In this document: positions 52,615 through 61,450 of the stretch, in pieces
Position numbering within the stretch: position 1 is the stretch's first letter
How the letters are laid out: every line of letters starts with the position of its first letter
Source of the DNA: QWHO01 sp039809865
GTDB lineage: Bacteria; Vulcanimicrobiota; Xenobia; Xenobiales; QWHO01
DNA length: 64,000 nt
Reading direction: 5' to 3'
Assembly: GCA_039809865.1 (NCBI GenBank)
Contig: JBDHVW010000032.1
Span: 14,975 to 78,974 of the forward strand
Notes under the pieces: model-generated
The model's database searches: none
Told to the model about the DNA's origin: nothing
Seen by the model: the letters and a program-made list of their open reading frames with translations, nothing else
Translations under genes and position numbers: made by a program

Positions 52615-53916
52615 TTGCCAGACGAGATGCACATCCAGCCCGTGGGAATCGACTCGATGCCCGTGCTGCCGCGCCCGAAACCCCGGGCCGAGCAGCCGCT
52701 GGACACCTTCACGCCGTCGGCGCCGGTCAAGAAAGTCGACCAGGACCTGCCCACGGTGGGCTCCCAGAAGAGCTTCTGGGTCTGGGACATGGCCGTGATG
52801 CCCCCGGGGTTCAAGCAGATCAGCGCCACCTGTAAAGCGGTCGGGCCAGAGGCCTATGTCTTCGTGGACGACGCCGTGCCCCTGAGCGACCAGGCCGTGG
52901 CGACGCTGGACAAGCGCCTGCACCGCGAGTCCGCCCCCGGCTCGGTGGACCCCTCGCGCGGCTTTGCGGCCATCAACAATGACTACTTTGGTCGTCCCGC
53001 CCTGGGTCAGGACGGCGACCGCAAGGTCTACGTGCTCGTCACCGAGCTGGCGCCGTTCAACGGCAGTGTGATGGACGGTTACGTCAACGCCTTCGACACG
53101 CTCACCGAGGAGGAGGCCTGGACGCAGTACCAGCAGCACTCCAACGAGGCCGAAGTCGTCTATCTCAACCAGGCTTCCAGGCCCGTCGACTCGGACTACA
53201 TGCTCGGCGTGCTGGCCCACGAGTATCAGCACCTCTGCCACCAGGCGGCCGACCCCGAAGAGCACAGCTGGGTCAACGAGATGGTTTCGGAAGCGGCCAT
53301 GACCGTCAACGGCTACCACACCGACATGGGCCACGTCGCGCGCTACGCCGCCAAGCCCCAGCATCCCCAGCTGGTCAGCGAGACCTACGTCAACTACGGC
53401 GCCTGCTTCCTCTTTGGCACGTATCTCACCGAGCGTTACGGCAAGACCTTCTTCCAGCAGCTGACCGCCAACCCCGACCACGGCACCGCCGGCATCGATT
53501 CGACGCTCGCCAAACTGGGCCGCTCCGAGCGTTTCGACGACCTCTACAAGGACTGGGTCGTCGCCAACTACGCCGATGCGCGCGGGGTCAGCGACCCGGG
53601 CCTGCACTACGGCACGCTGGACGTGCCGGCCATGGCCGAAGCTAAACAGATCACCTCATTTCCCGACGGCGACGCCGCCGAGCTGCCTCCGTCAGCCGTG
53701 CGCTACCTCAAGCTTGCGACTCCGGACGAGGCGCGCGTGGTTGTCCCCGAGGGTCTGAGCTTGCAGCTCCTGAGCTTCGAAGGCGGCCGCATGACCCGCA
53801 CCGAGCTTTCCGGAGACGCTTGCCTTCCGGCCGGCAACGACCGCGTGCTGGTCGTGGCCAACCCGGGCGGGGAGAAGCTCGCCTACGAGCTTCAGCTGAC
53901 CGCTCCCCGGCCCTAG
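52615..53916 (+). CDS. HExxH metallopeptidase of the M30-like type
   Basis: 433 residues from TTG at 52615, favoured by GGAGGTGATAGA directly upstream; ATG at 52627 (MHIQPVGIDSMP) is an alternative without a near ribosome site. No signal peptide. VLAHEYQHLCHQ (His202-Glu203, His206) followed by EEHSWVNEMVSEAAM supplies two His and a Glu ligand, like hyicolysin/M30 peptidases. The ~110 residues after the catalytic part look beta-rich. A Pro-rich head (VLPRPKPRAEQP) resembles that of the M13 peptidase. Exported or cytosolic location is unresolved. Confidence 0.78.
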   Translation: MPDEMHIQPVGIDSMPVLPRPKPRAEQPLDTFTPSAPVKKVDQDLPTVGSQKSFWVWDMAVMPPGFKQISATCKAVGPEAYVFVDDAVPLSDQAVATLDKRLHRESAPGSVDPSRGFAAINNDYFGRPALGQDGDRKVYVLVTELAPFNGSVMDGYVNAFDTLTEEEAWTQYQQHSNEAEVVYLNQASRPVDSDYMLGVLAHEYQHLCHQAADPEEHSWVNEMVSEAAMTVNGYHTDMGHVARYAAKPQHPQLVSETYVNYGACFLFGTYLTERYGKTFFQQLTANPDHGTAGIDSTLAKLGRSERFDDLYKDWVVANYADARGVSDPGLHYGTLDVPAMAEAKQITSFPDGDAAELPPSAVRYLKLATPDEARVVVPEGLSLQLLSFEGGRMTRTELSGDACLPAGNDRVLVVANPGGEKLAYELQLTAPRP

Positions 53917-55913
53917 AGCTCCCCCGTTTCCAGCAGCTTTTCGAACCCCGCCTCGTCCAGGATCGGGATTTTCAGCTCCTGCGCTTTGGTCAGCTTGGCG
54001 GCCCCCGGCGCCTCCCCGACGACGACGGCCGTCGTCTTCTTCGACACACTGCCCGGGCACTTGCCGCCGCGCGACTTGATGGCCTCGTCGGCGGCCTCGC
54101 GGGAAAAGCGCTCCAGCGTGCCGGTCACCACGACGCTCATCCCTTTCAGCGTCTGGGGCAGCGTCGGATCCCCCGGCCCGGTAAAGTTCAGCCCCGACTT
54201 GCGCAACCGATCGATCAATGCCCGGTTGTGCTCCTGGGCAAAAAAGCTGTGGACACTGGCGGCGATGACCGGCCCGATGCCCTCGACGGCCGCGATCTCC
54301 TCCTCCGAGGCGGCTTCGATGGCATCCAGGTGACCCAGCGCCCGGGCCAGGACCTGCGAGCCGGTCCCGCCCAGATGGCGGATGCCCAGGCCGATCAGCA
54401 GGTTGGCCAGCGGGCGCGTCTTGGAAGCCTCGATGGCGTTCTGCAGATTGGCGACGCTCAGGTCGCCGAAGTGCTCCAGGGCGCGGATGCGATCCCAATC
54501 CAGAGCGAAGATGTCACTCACATCCTTGAGCAATCCTTCGGCCAGGAAAAGCTGCACGGTGCGCTCTCCCAGCCCCGCGATGTCCAACCCGCCCCGGCCT
54601 GCAAAGTGCACGATGCGCTGCTCGCGCTGCTTGGGGCAGTCGACACCCGTGCAGAACGTGTCCGACTCCCCCTCGGCGCGGACCAGATCGGAACCGCACT
54701 CGGGGCACTCCGTCGGGAACTCCCACTCGGGCAAACCCTCGGGACGCAGAGCCAGCACCGGGCCCACCACCTCGGGGATGACATCGCCCGCCTTGCGTAC
54801 GATGACCGTGTCGCCCGGGCGCACGTCCTTCAGGCGCACCTGGTCCTGGTTGTGCAGCGTCGCCAGGCCTACGGTAGATCCGCCCACGCGCACCGGCTCG
54901 AGCACCGCGAACGGCGTCGCCTTGCCGCTGCGGCCAATGCTCACCATGATCGAGCGCAGCAGCGTGTTGCGCTCCTCCGGCGGGAACTTGAACGCGATCG
55001 CCCAGCGGGGCGCCTTCGAGGTGGCGCCCAGCTCCAGGCGCTGGGCCAGGTCGTCCACCTTCACCACCACGCCGTCCATCTCGTAGTCCACGTCGTGACG
55101 GTGTGCCTGCCACTCCATGCAGTAGGCATGCACCTCCTCCAGCGAGGGCAGCACGCGGTTCGAAGAGTTGACCGGCAGCCCCAGCGACGCGATGTAGGCC
55201 AGGGTCTCGTGATGGCGGGCGAATCCCGGCCCCCCGTCCACCTGCCCAAGCTGATAAGCGAAGAACGCCAGATCGCGACCCGCGGTAATCGAGGAATCCT
55301 TCTGGCGAATCGAGCCGGCGGCGGCGTTGCGGGGATTGGCGAAGAGACGCTGCTCCGCCGCCGCCTGCGCCTCGTTCAGCTTCTTGAAGGAGCTGACCGG
55401 CATGAAGACCTCGCCGCGCACCTCCAGCAGGCGCGGAGCCCCCTCCAGAGTACGCGGAATGCTCTTGATCGTCACCACGTTGTGGGTGATGTCCTCCCCC
55501 ACCAGGCCGTCGCCTCGGGTGGCCGCGCGCACCAGCTGGCCGTCCTCGTAGAGCAGCGAGACCGCCAGGCCATCCAGCTTGATCTCGCAGGCGAAGTCGA
55601 CCTGCCCCGAGATGAAGCGCTCCATCCGCTTACCCCAGGCGTTCAGCTCCTCCACCGACATGGCGTTGTCGAGTGACATCATGCGACTCAAATGCTGCAC
55701 CGGGGCGAACAGCTCCGAAGGCGCGAAACCAACCTGCGCCGTGGGCGAATCGGGCGTTACCAGGTCGGGGTTCTGCTCCTCCAGGGCCGCCAGCTCGCGC
55801 ACCAGCGCGTCGTACTCGGCATCAGAGATCTCGGGGCTGTCCTCCCCGTGATAGCGCTGGTTGTGATAGCGGATCTGGGCCCGCAGCTCCTCGACGCGCT
55901 CAGCGATAACCAT
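53913..55913 (-). CDS. ligA: NAD-dependent DNA ligase
   Basis: 666 residues from ATG at 55913. An N-terminal Ia domain (RYHNQRYHGEDSPEISDAEYD), the nucleotidyltransferase with adenylated Lys in CEIKLDGLAV (K112), an OB fold (RPGDTVIVRKAGDVIPEV), Zn finger CPECGSDL...C...DCP, HhH domain (LGIRHLGGTGSQ) and BRCT end are in the usual order and length. Seals nicks in replication and repair. Start overlaps the upstream phosphatase gene by 14 nt. Its TAG overlaps the M30-like gene's stop (CTAG). Confidence 0.98.
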   Translation of the reverse strand: MVIAERVEELRAQIRYHNQRYHGEDSPEISDAEYDALVRELAALEEQNPDLVTPDSPTAQVGFAPSELFAPVQHLSRMMSLDNAMSVEELNAWGKRMERFISGQVDFACEIKLDGLAVSLLYEDGQLVRAATRGDGLVGEDITHNVVTIKSIPRTLEGAPRLLEVRGEVFMPVSSFKKLNEAQAAAEQRLFANPRNAAAGSIRQKDSSITAGRDLAFFAYQLGQVDGGPGFARHHETLAYIASLGLPVNSSNRVLPSLEEVHAYCMEWQAHRHDVDYEMDGVVVKVDDLAQRLELGATSKAPRWAIAFKFPPEERNTLLRSIMVSIGRSGKATPFAVLEPVRVGGSTVGLATLHNQDQVRLKDVRPGDTVIVRKAGDVIPEVVGPVLALRPEGLPEWEFPTECPECGSDLVRAEGESDTFCTGVDCPKQREQRIVHFAGRGGLDIAGLGERTVQLFLAEGLLKDVSDIFALDWDRIRALEHFGDLSVANLQNAIEASKTRPLANLLIGLGIRHLGGTGSQVLARALGHLDAIEAASEEEIAAVEGIGPVIAASVHSFFAQEHNRALIDRLRKSGLNFTGPGDPTLPQTLKGMSVVVTGTLERFSREAADEAIKSRGGKCPGSVSKKTTAVVVGEAPGAAKLTKAQELKIPILDEAGFEKLLETGEL

Positions 55914-57519
55914 CCAGGACGTCCTCCAGAACGTGCCCGCTGCACATGGCCGGCGGGGGAATGCGTAAAAGCTCGCACAGGGTGGGGGCGATGTCGCGTG
56001 GGGTGCAGCGCTCCACCGCGAGCCCGGGGAGGATGCCCGGACCGCGCAACACCAGCGGCACCTTCGTATCGTAGTTCCAGACGGGATTGTGACTCGTCCC
56101 CGTGGACTTGTCCGAGGACAGCCAGTAGGGCGCCATCACCACCAGGATCTCGGGAGAGCGTCGCCGGTTGTAGGAGCGCGCCACCTGCGTGATGGCCATC
56201 CCCGGCTGCAGGGTGTTGCGCTCGATGTCGAGGCAGCTGAGAGCCACCTCGACGCCGTCGAAGGACTCGGCTGCGGCGCAGGCCGCCTTCAAGGCGTCGT
56301 CGCGGCGCGCGCGCGGGTCCAACCAGATCTCGGGGGGATGGCAGTCGATCACCCAGTTGCCCGGGCCCAGCACGCCCACCAGGGCGGCGTTCACGCCGTC
56401 ACGGAGCCGGTCCGGGTCGAGCCGACCGTGAGGCAGCCGCGAGGACTCGGGCAGCGCCACCGAGCCATGGTCGCCGCTCAGGGCGAACACGGTGTCCTGC
56501 AGCAGCCCCCGCTGTTGCAGGAAAGCGAAGAAGTCGGCCAGGTCGCGGTCCGTGCGCAGGATCATGTCCTGCATCTCGGGCGAGTAGGGGCCCTCGAGGT
56601 GACCGAGCTTGTCGATGGAGCTCAGGCTGATCCAGAGGATATCCGTGTCGCCGTCGGCACCCAGGTTCTCCCCCACCACGGCGCGCTTGGCGGCCTCCAG
56701 GGTGTACTCCACGCCCAGCGGCGTGAACCCGAGCTTGTTGGTGAACTCGGTCCCGCGCGGCAGCGTGCTGCCCACCGTCACGAAGCGGGCCGCGCCTTCC
56801 TGGGGCGAGGGGCGCGTCCCCCCCACGAGCGTGCTCAGCATTGGCGTCCAGGTCCAGCCCTGACGGGCGTCGGCCCAGCCCTCGTCGTTGAATGCCTCCA
56901 GCCAGGCGGGAAGCTGCTGGCAGTAATACTTGCTCGAGATCCAGTTGCCGCTGGCCTCGTCGTACCAGAAGGCCAGGTCGGCGCGGTGGCCGCCCATCAT
57001 CGCGGCGGCGCGCTCCTTGATGCTGACGCTGACCACCTTCGAGCCCGGGACGGCGTTCTTCAGCTCATCCCCCAGCGTTGTGCCGATGAGATGCCTGGGC
57101 GAGACGCCCAGCTCGGGACCGGGGTGGTTCACCGGGTTGTGGCGCGAGAAGATGCGCGGCATCGATGGGTCTTCCATCGACTGCACCACGGTCTTCAGCT
57201 CGCGGTCATACCAGCTGTTCGAGATGATGCCGTGCTGTGAAGGAAGCGAGCCGGTGCTGATGGCGGCGTGGCCCACCGAAGTCTCCAGGGGGAAGTGGTC
57301 GTAGAAGCACTGGCGCTCCCAGGCGCCCCCGTCCAGCAGATAGCGAAAGCCGCCCGGACCGAAGTGGTCGTAGAAGCGGTCGAGGAAGTCGGCGCGGAAC
57401 TGATCGATGACGATCACCACGACCAGTTTGGGACGCTCTCGAGCCGCGCACGGAGTGAGGAGCAGGGCCAGAAAGAGCAGGAGCCAACGACGCATCCGCG
57501 TCCGTTTGCGCACCGGCAA
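55900..57519 (-). CDS. PafA-like alkaline phosphatase
   Basis: 539 residues from TTG at 57519 with AGGGA upstream; ATG at 57495 also gives a good signal peptide (MRRWLLLFLALLLTPCAA). Active-site residues of the phosphodiesterase/PafA branch: VIDQFRADF (Asp39), LETSVGHAA (Thr80 nucleophile), SSIDKLGHLEG, GDHGSVALPE and a late SHNPVWNYDTKVP. A secreted or periplasmic metallo-phosphomonoesterase releasing phosphate from organic esters. It starts 12 bp past the kinase stop and overlaps ligA, a likely operon of unrelated genes. Confidence 0.92.
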   Translation of the reverse strand: MPVRKRTRMRRWLLLFLALLLTPCAARERPKLVVVIVIDQFRADFLDRFYDHFGPGGFRYLLDGGAWERQCFYDHFPLETSVGHAAISTGSLPSQHGIISNSWYDRELKTVVQSMEDPSMPRIFSRHNPVNHPGPELGVSPRHLIGTTLGDELKNAVPGSKVVSVSIKERAAAMMGGHRADLAFWYDEASGNWISSKYYCQQLPAWLEAFNDEGWADARQGWTWTPMLSTLVGGTRPSPQEGAARFVTVGSTLPRGTEFTNKLGFTPLGVEYTLEAAKRAVVGENLGADGDTDILWISLSSIDKLGHLEGPYSPEMQDMILRTDRDLADFFAFLQQRGLLQDTVFALSGDHGSVALPESSRLPHGRLDPDRLRDGVNAALVGVLGPGNWVIDCHPPEIWLDPRARRDDALKAACAAAESFDGVEVALSCLDIERNTLQPGMAITQVARSYNRRRSPEILVVMAPYWLSSDKSTGTSHNPVWNYDTKVPLVLRGPGILPGLAVERCTPRDIAPTLCELLRIPPPAMCSGHVLEDVLDGYR

Positions 57520-57531
57520 GCGAGTCCCTGC

Positions 57532-60500
57532 TCAGGGCAGATAGGACGTCCAGCGGTTGACGCGCACCATCTCCACGAGCTGGTCCTGGCGATCGAGCTT
57601 GGCTCCAACCTGCTCCTCGAGCCGGCCCAGCGCCTCGCGAACCTTCCCCTCGAGCGGCTTGAGGGTCCACACCAGCAGGCCGCGCTTGCTCGCGACGGCC
57701 AGCTCCTGGCCGGAGGGATGGAACTGCATCTCGTTCACCTGACCCACCCCGCGCAGCCCGATGGAGGCGGGGCGCCCCGTCTCGAGCGAGTAGAGGCGCA
57801 CCTCGTCCGGGCTCGCGAGCGCGACCAGGGCAAGTTGGGGGTGGAAAACGGCCTGCCGGGTGCGCCCCGGGCCGAAGGGGACGACGTCCAGGTCGCTCAG
57901 GCTCACTCGCGAAGCCCGGTAGTCCTGGCTCATGACCAGCAGATACCGGCTGTCGTTGGAGAACAGCAGCTCGTCGACCCGCGTCAGCGGCACCCGGAGA
58001 CCGCTGATCTTGTCGTGAGCGCCGTCCACCAGCGTCGTAAAATTGTCGTGCGAGTCGGCCACAAAGGCCCCGTCCTCCGAGACCGCCAGGCTGCCGGGAC
58101 GGTCCCGGGTCGTCATCCAGAGGCGCTGCTGCTGCTCGAGATCCCACAGAGCCAGCTTGTAGTTCCCATAAAGCGCGAGGAAACGCCCGTTGCGCGACCA
58201 GCTGGCCACGAATCCGTCGGCCAGCTTCTTGTCGGTCAACGGGAGGGGCTTACCCTGGGGCAGGGGCTGAAGGACGACCATCCCGTCTCTATCACAGAGA
58301 GCGAAACGGCCGTCGGGACTGGCGCCGGCGTAACCCGCGGGCTTCGGATAGGGGCCGTTCCAGTAGGCGACCAGACCCTCGTCACGATAGGAACCCGCCA
58401 GCACGTCCTCACCGAGCCACTCCAGCCGCCCGAACTGGCCGGCGCCCAGATTTTGCGAGCGTGCAACCCGGCCATCCTTCCACACGTCCACCATGGCCGG
58501 CCGGCGAGCGCTGGCCAGCTGGCCCTTGTGGGAATAGGCCACGCAGCTGACATCGGCCTCCTGCAGCCACCGCTGGCGGTGCTCCAGGTTGTGCATGTCG
58601 AGCTTGTAAAGCGAACGCGAGTAAGCGAACCGCGAGCCATCGGGACTGAACGCCATGGCGGTCGTGCGCGTCTCGGACGGCCAGGGACCGGCCGTAAGCC
58701 AGCCGCGGTCGTCATAGATGCGCACCCCGTCCTCGCAGCTAACCGCCAGCTGGCGACCGGCCGGGTCGAAAACAAGCATCTCGGCATGCACCGGGATACT
58801 TCCCCGCAACTCGCCGGACGGCAGCGCGTAGAGGCGCACCTCCCCCTCGTCGCTGACCGCCAGCCGGTCCTCGGCCGCCGCCAGGTGGAGAGACTCGGAA
58901 GGGAGTCTGAACTGAAGGGTCTTTCCATCCAGCGCGCGCCACGTCGCCCCCGTGGGGGTGAGCCAGGCGACCGCGTGGTTGGTAAAGAGGACTTCGCTGC
59001 ACAACCCCTTCAGAGGCCCGGTCAGGGGCACGCCTCGCACGATGTCCCAGACCCGGTCGTCCAGCAGGGCCAGCCGGCCCCGGTAGGCCAGTTGGAGAGT
59101 GGCGCGGGGGCCCGGGCGTCTCTTCAAGCTGCCCGTCTTGGGATTCCAGCGCACCCAGGTTCCCTTCTCCTCGAGCGCCACGATGTCGGGGCCGTCGAAG
59201 GCCGCTACCAGGAACTTCCCCTCCAGGGACTTCCCGGAGACCAGCTCTCGCAATCCCTTCTTCTCGGTCCACTCCACGATGCGACCGTCCGGGGCGCGCT
59301 GATACTCGTCCCCCCAGAACTTGAGCATCTGCCCGGACGCACCCGTCTCGGCATTCAGGTAGCCGGACTCGGAGTCCCGCTGCACCAAGAGTTGCTTTCC
59401 TTCCGGGGTGAAGCGCATCCCGTAAGGCTGGGTATACTCGTTGTCGAACGGAACACGCCAGATCAGCGGCGATTCCTGGCTGGTGCCCAGCAGCATCCGC
59501 AGGCCGGGATCGTCCGGCAGGGTTTCGAGCAGGCGGGCCCACCACAGGGTGGCGAGCCCGGGACGGAGCTGCGATTCGGCCGCGATGCCCGCTTCCCAGT
59601 TGGCGCTGACGATGGTCTGGGTCAGGCGCTGGTTGGTGGCCTGCAGCTGCTGCTGCGATTCCTCCAGCCGCTCGTTGCGGCGCTGGATATCGTGGAAGGC
59701 GTAGAAGCCCGTCCCCAGCAGCACCAGGAGAAACGCCAGACTGACCGCCACCACGGGCTTGCGCAGAAGTCTTCGGGCGCGGTAGCCCAGGCTCCAGGGG
59801 CGGCGGCTGAGCAAGAGCTCTCCCCGCTGGCGGTGCTCGAGGTCTTGCAGCACCTCGCGGGCGGTGCTGGTGCGGCGCTCGGGGTCGAGCTCCAGGCAGC
59901 GCTCCAGGATGGCGGCCAGGTCAGCATCGACGACGCCTTTGAGCGGCTTGAGGGGGCGCTCCGCCAGCTTCTGGGGGTAGTCGCTCAGGGTCAAGGAGGA
60001 TCGATCGGCGGCCGTCAGCCGGGGCGGCTCACCCGTCAGCAGCGCGTAGAACGTGGCTCCCAGCGCATAGATGTCCCAGCGGACGTTGGGAGTGCCGGTG
60101 GGCTGCTCGGGAGGCATATAACCGAGCGTGCCCAGACTGGAGTGTCCGTCGCCGGTGTGCACCGACTGCCCGAAATCGACCACGCGCACGTGGCCCTCCT
60201 CGTCGAGCAGCAGGTTGGACGGCTTCAGATCGCAGTGCAGCAGGCCCTTGTCGTGGGTGTACTGCAGCGCCAGGGCGGTCTCGCGCAGCCACTGCACCGC
60301 CTGCGCCGGGCTCGGACGTTTGCCCGCCAGGGACCCCTCGCGGAGCCAGGCCATGACGAAGTAGGGCGGCTCGTGGTCGAGGTCGGCGTCGAGCAGGTTC
60401 ACCACGTGGGGGTGGTCGGCGATCTCGCGCAGGACCTCGATCTCGCGGCGGAGGAAAGTTCCCCGCACCAGCACCTTGACGGCGACTTTCTGGCCTGTGC

Positions 60501-60663
60501 GCTGCTGTTCACCAGCCCAGACCGACCCGAAGCTACCAAAACCGAGCAAATGACGCAGGGTGTAGCCGGGGATCTCGGGGGAGTCTTGCTCGATCTGACC
60601 CGAGCTGCGGCGCGCGGCTTCGCGTTGAGCGTCCGCCTGGTCGAGGGTCCGATCCTGCTCCAT
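57532..60663 (-). CDS. Transmembrane Ser/Thr protein kinase with WD40-like sensor
   Basis: 1,043 residues from ATG at 60663 after GGGGACCGC; the frame is open further to 60915, but ribosome site and alignment favour this start. Kinase domain ~33-280: GFGSFGSVW, Lys63 (AVKVL), HCDLKPSNLL (Asp145, with the HRD Arg replaced by Cys), DFG Asp163, and GYMPPEQ in the activation loop. One membrane helix (~303-323), then a coiled linker and ~700 residues with FSPDGSR, WSRNGRFLALYG and similar WD40/propeller strands outside the membrane. PknB-like signalling kinase; ligand unknown. Confidence 0.94.
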   Translation of the reverse strand: MEQDRTLDQADAQREAARRSSGQIEQDSPEIPGYTLRHLLGFGSFGSVWAGEQQRTGQKVAVKVLVRGTFLRREIEVLREIADHPHVVNLLDADLDHEPPYFVMAWLREGSLAGKRPSPAQAVQWLRETALALQYTHDKGLLHCDLKPSNLLLDEEGHVRVVDFGQSVHTGDGHSSLGTLGYMPPEQPTGTPNVRWDIYALGATFYALLTGEPPRLTAADRSSLTLSDYPQKLAERPLKPLKGVVDADLAAILERCLELDPERRTSTAREVLQDLEHRQRGELLLSRRPWSLGYRARRLLRKPVVAVSLAFLLVLLGTGFYAFHDIQRRNERLEESQQQLQATNQRLTQTIVSANWEAGIAAESQLRPGLATLWWARLLETLPDDPGLRMLLGTSQESPLIWRVPFDNEYTQPYGMRFTPEGKQLLVQRDSESGYLNAETGASGQMLKFWGDEYQRAPDGRIVEWTEKKGLRELVSGKSLEGKFLVAAFDGPDIVALEEKGTWVRWNPKTGSLKRRPGPRATLQLAYRGRLALLDDRVWDIVRGVPLTGPLKGLCSEVLFTNHAVAWLTPTGATWRALDGKTLQFRLPSESLHLAAAEDRLAVSDEGEVRLYALPSGELRGSIPVHAEMLVFDPAGRQLAVSCEDGVRIYDDRGWLTAGPWPSETRTTAMAFSPDGSRFAYSRSLYKLDMHNLEHRQRWLQEADVSCVAYSHKGQLASARRPAMVDVWKDGRVARSQNLGAGQFGRLEWLGEDVLAGSYRDEGLVAYWNGPYPKPAGYAGASPDGRFALCDRDGMVVLQPLPQGKPLPLTDKKLADGFVASWSRNGRFLALYGNYKLALWDLEQQQRLWMTTRDRPGSLAVSEDGAFVADSHDNFTTLVDGAHDKISGLRVPLTRVDELLFSNDSRYLLVMSQDYRASRVSLSDLDVVPFGPGRTRQAVFHPQLALVALASPDEVRLYSLETGRPASIGLRGVGQVNEMQFHPSGQELAVASKRGLLVWTLKPLEGKVREALGRLEEQVGAKLDRQDQLVEMVRVNRWTSYLP

Positions 60664-60715
60664 GCGGTCCCCTTTCTCCGGGGGGAATCGGGTTCCCCGC
60701 GCCAAAGGCGTGGGT

Positions 60716-61450
60716 ATGTTGACGCAAATCCTGGGGAACCCCGTCTCGCCGTTCGTGCGCAAAGTGCTGGCGGTGCTGGAGTACAAAGAGATCAAGTGGG
60801 AGGTCGACCCGTTCGTGCCGTTCTTCGGCGACGATCGCTTCACGCGCCTCAGCCCGGCGCGCCGCGTTCCCGTCTTGATCGACGACCTCCTGACCGTGCC
60901 GGACTCGTCGGTCATCTGCCAGTATCTGGAGGAGCGTTATCCGCGCCCGCATGTGTATCCCGAGGATATCGCCCTCCGCGCCCGCGCCCGCTGGCTCGAG
61001 GAGTTCGCCGACACGCGCATCGCCGAGGTGCTCATCTGGAAGCTCTTCAACCAGAAAATCATCGCCCCCAACGTCTGGGGGACGGAGCCCGACCCGGCGA
61101 TCATCGACCAGGCTCTCCATCAGGACATCCCCCACCTGATGAGCGTGCTGGACGATCTGGCGCCCGAGGAGGGCTTCTTCTGCGGCCCCGAGCTGTCGAT
61201 CGCCGACATCGCGGTGGCGGCACCGTTTCGCAACGCCAGGTTCGCAGGCTACGAGGTGGACGTGGAGACCTACCCCCGCGCCGGCTCGCTGATCGTGCGC
61301 ACCCTGGCGCAGCCGTGTTTCCAGGCATTACGACCCTGGGAGAGCACGTGCATCCGCACCCCGCTCAAGGAGCACCGCCAGGCCCTGATCGACGCCGGCT
61401 GCAACGTGACCGCCGAGACGTACGGCACGGACGTCGCGCGCCGGTCCTAG
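60716..61450 (+). CDS. Glutathione S-transferase family protein
   Basis: 244 residues from ATG at 60716 with AAAGG upstream; the longer frame to 60662 is a shadow. Thioredoxin-fold N-terminus MLTQILGNPVSPFVRKVLAVLEYK, cis-Pro loop RRVPVLIDD and DSSVICQYLEERYP (glutathione-binding Ser) followed by the alpha-helical domain with SIADIAVAAPF. Uses glutathione for conjugation or peroxide reduction; the glutathione-related GCS2 gene at 12626 is not close enough to imply linkage. Divergent from the kinase gene. CTAG stop overlap with the LOG gene. Confidence 0.93.
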   Translation: MLTQILGNPVSPFVRKVLAVLEYKEIKWEVDPFVPFFGDDRFTRLSPARRVPVLIDDLLTVPDSSVICQYLEERYPRPHVYPEDIALRARARWLEEFADTRIAEVLIWKLFNQKIIAPNVWGTEPDPAIIDQALHQDIPHLMSVLDDLAPEEGFFCGPELSIADIAVAAPFRNARFAGYEVDVETYPRAGSLIVRTLAQPCFQALRPWESTCIRTPLKEHRQALIDAGCNVTAETYGTDVARRS

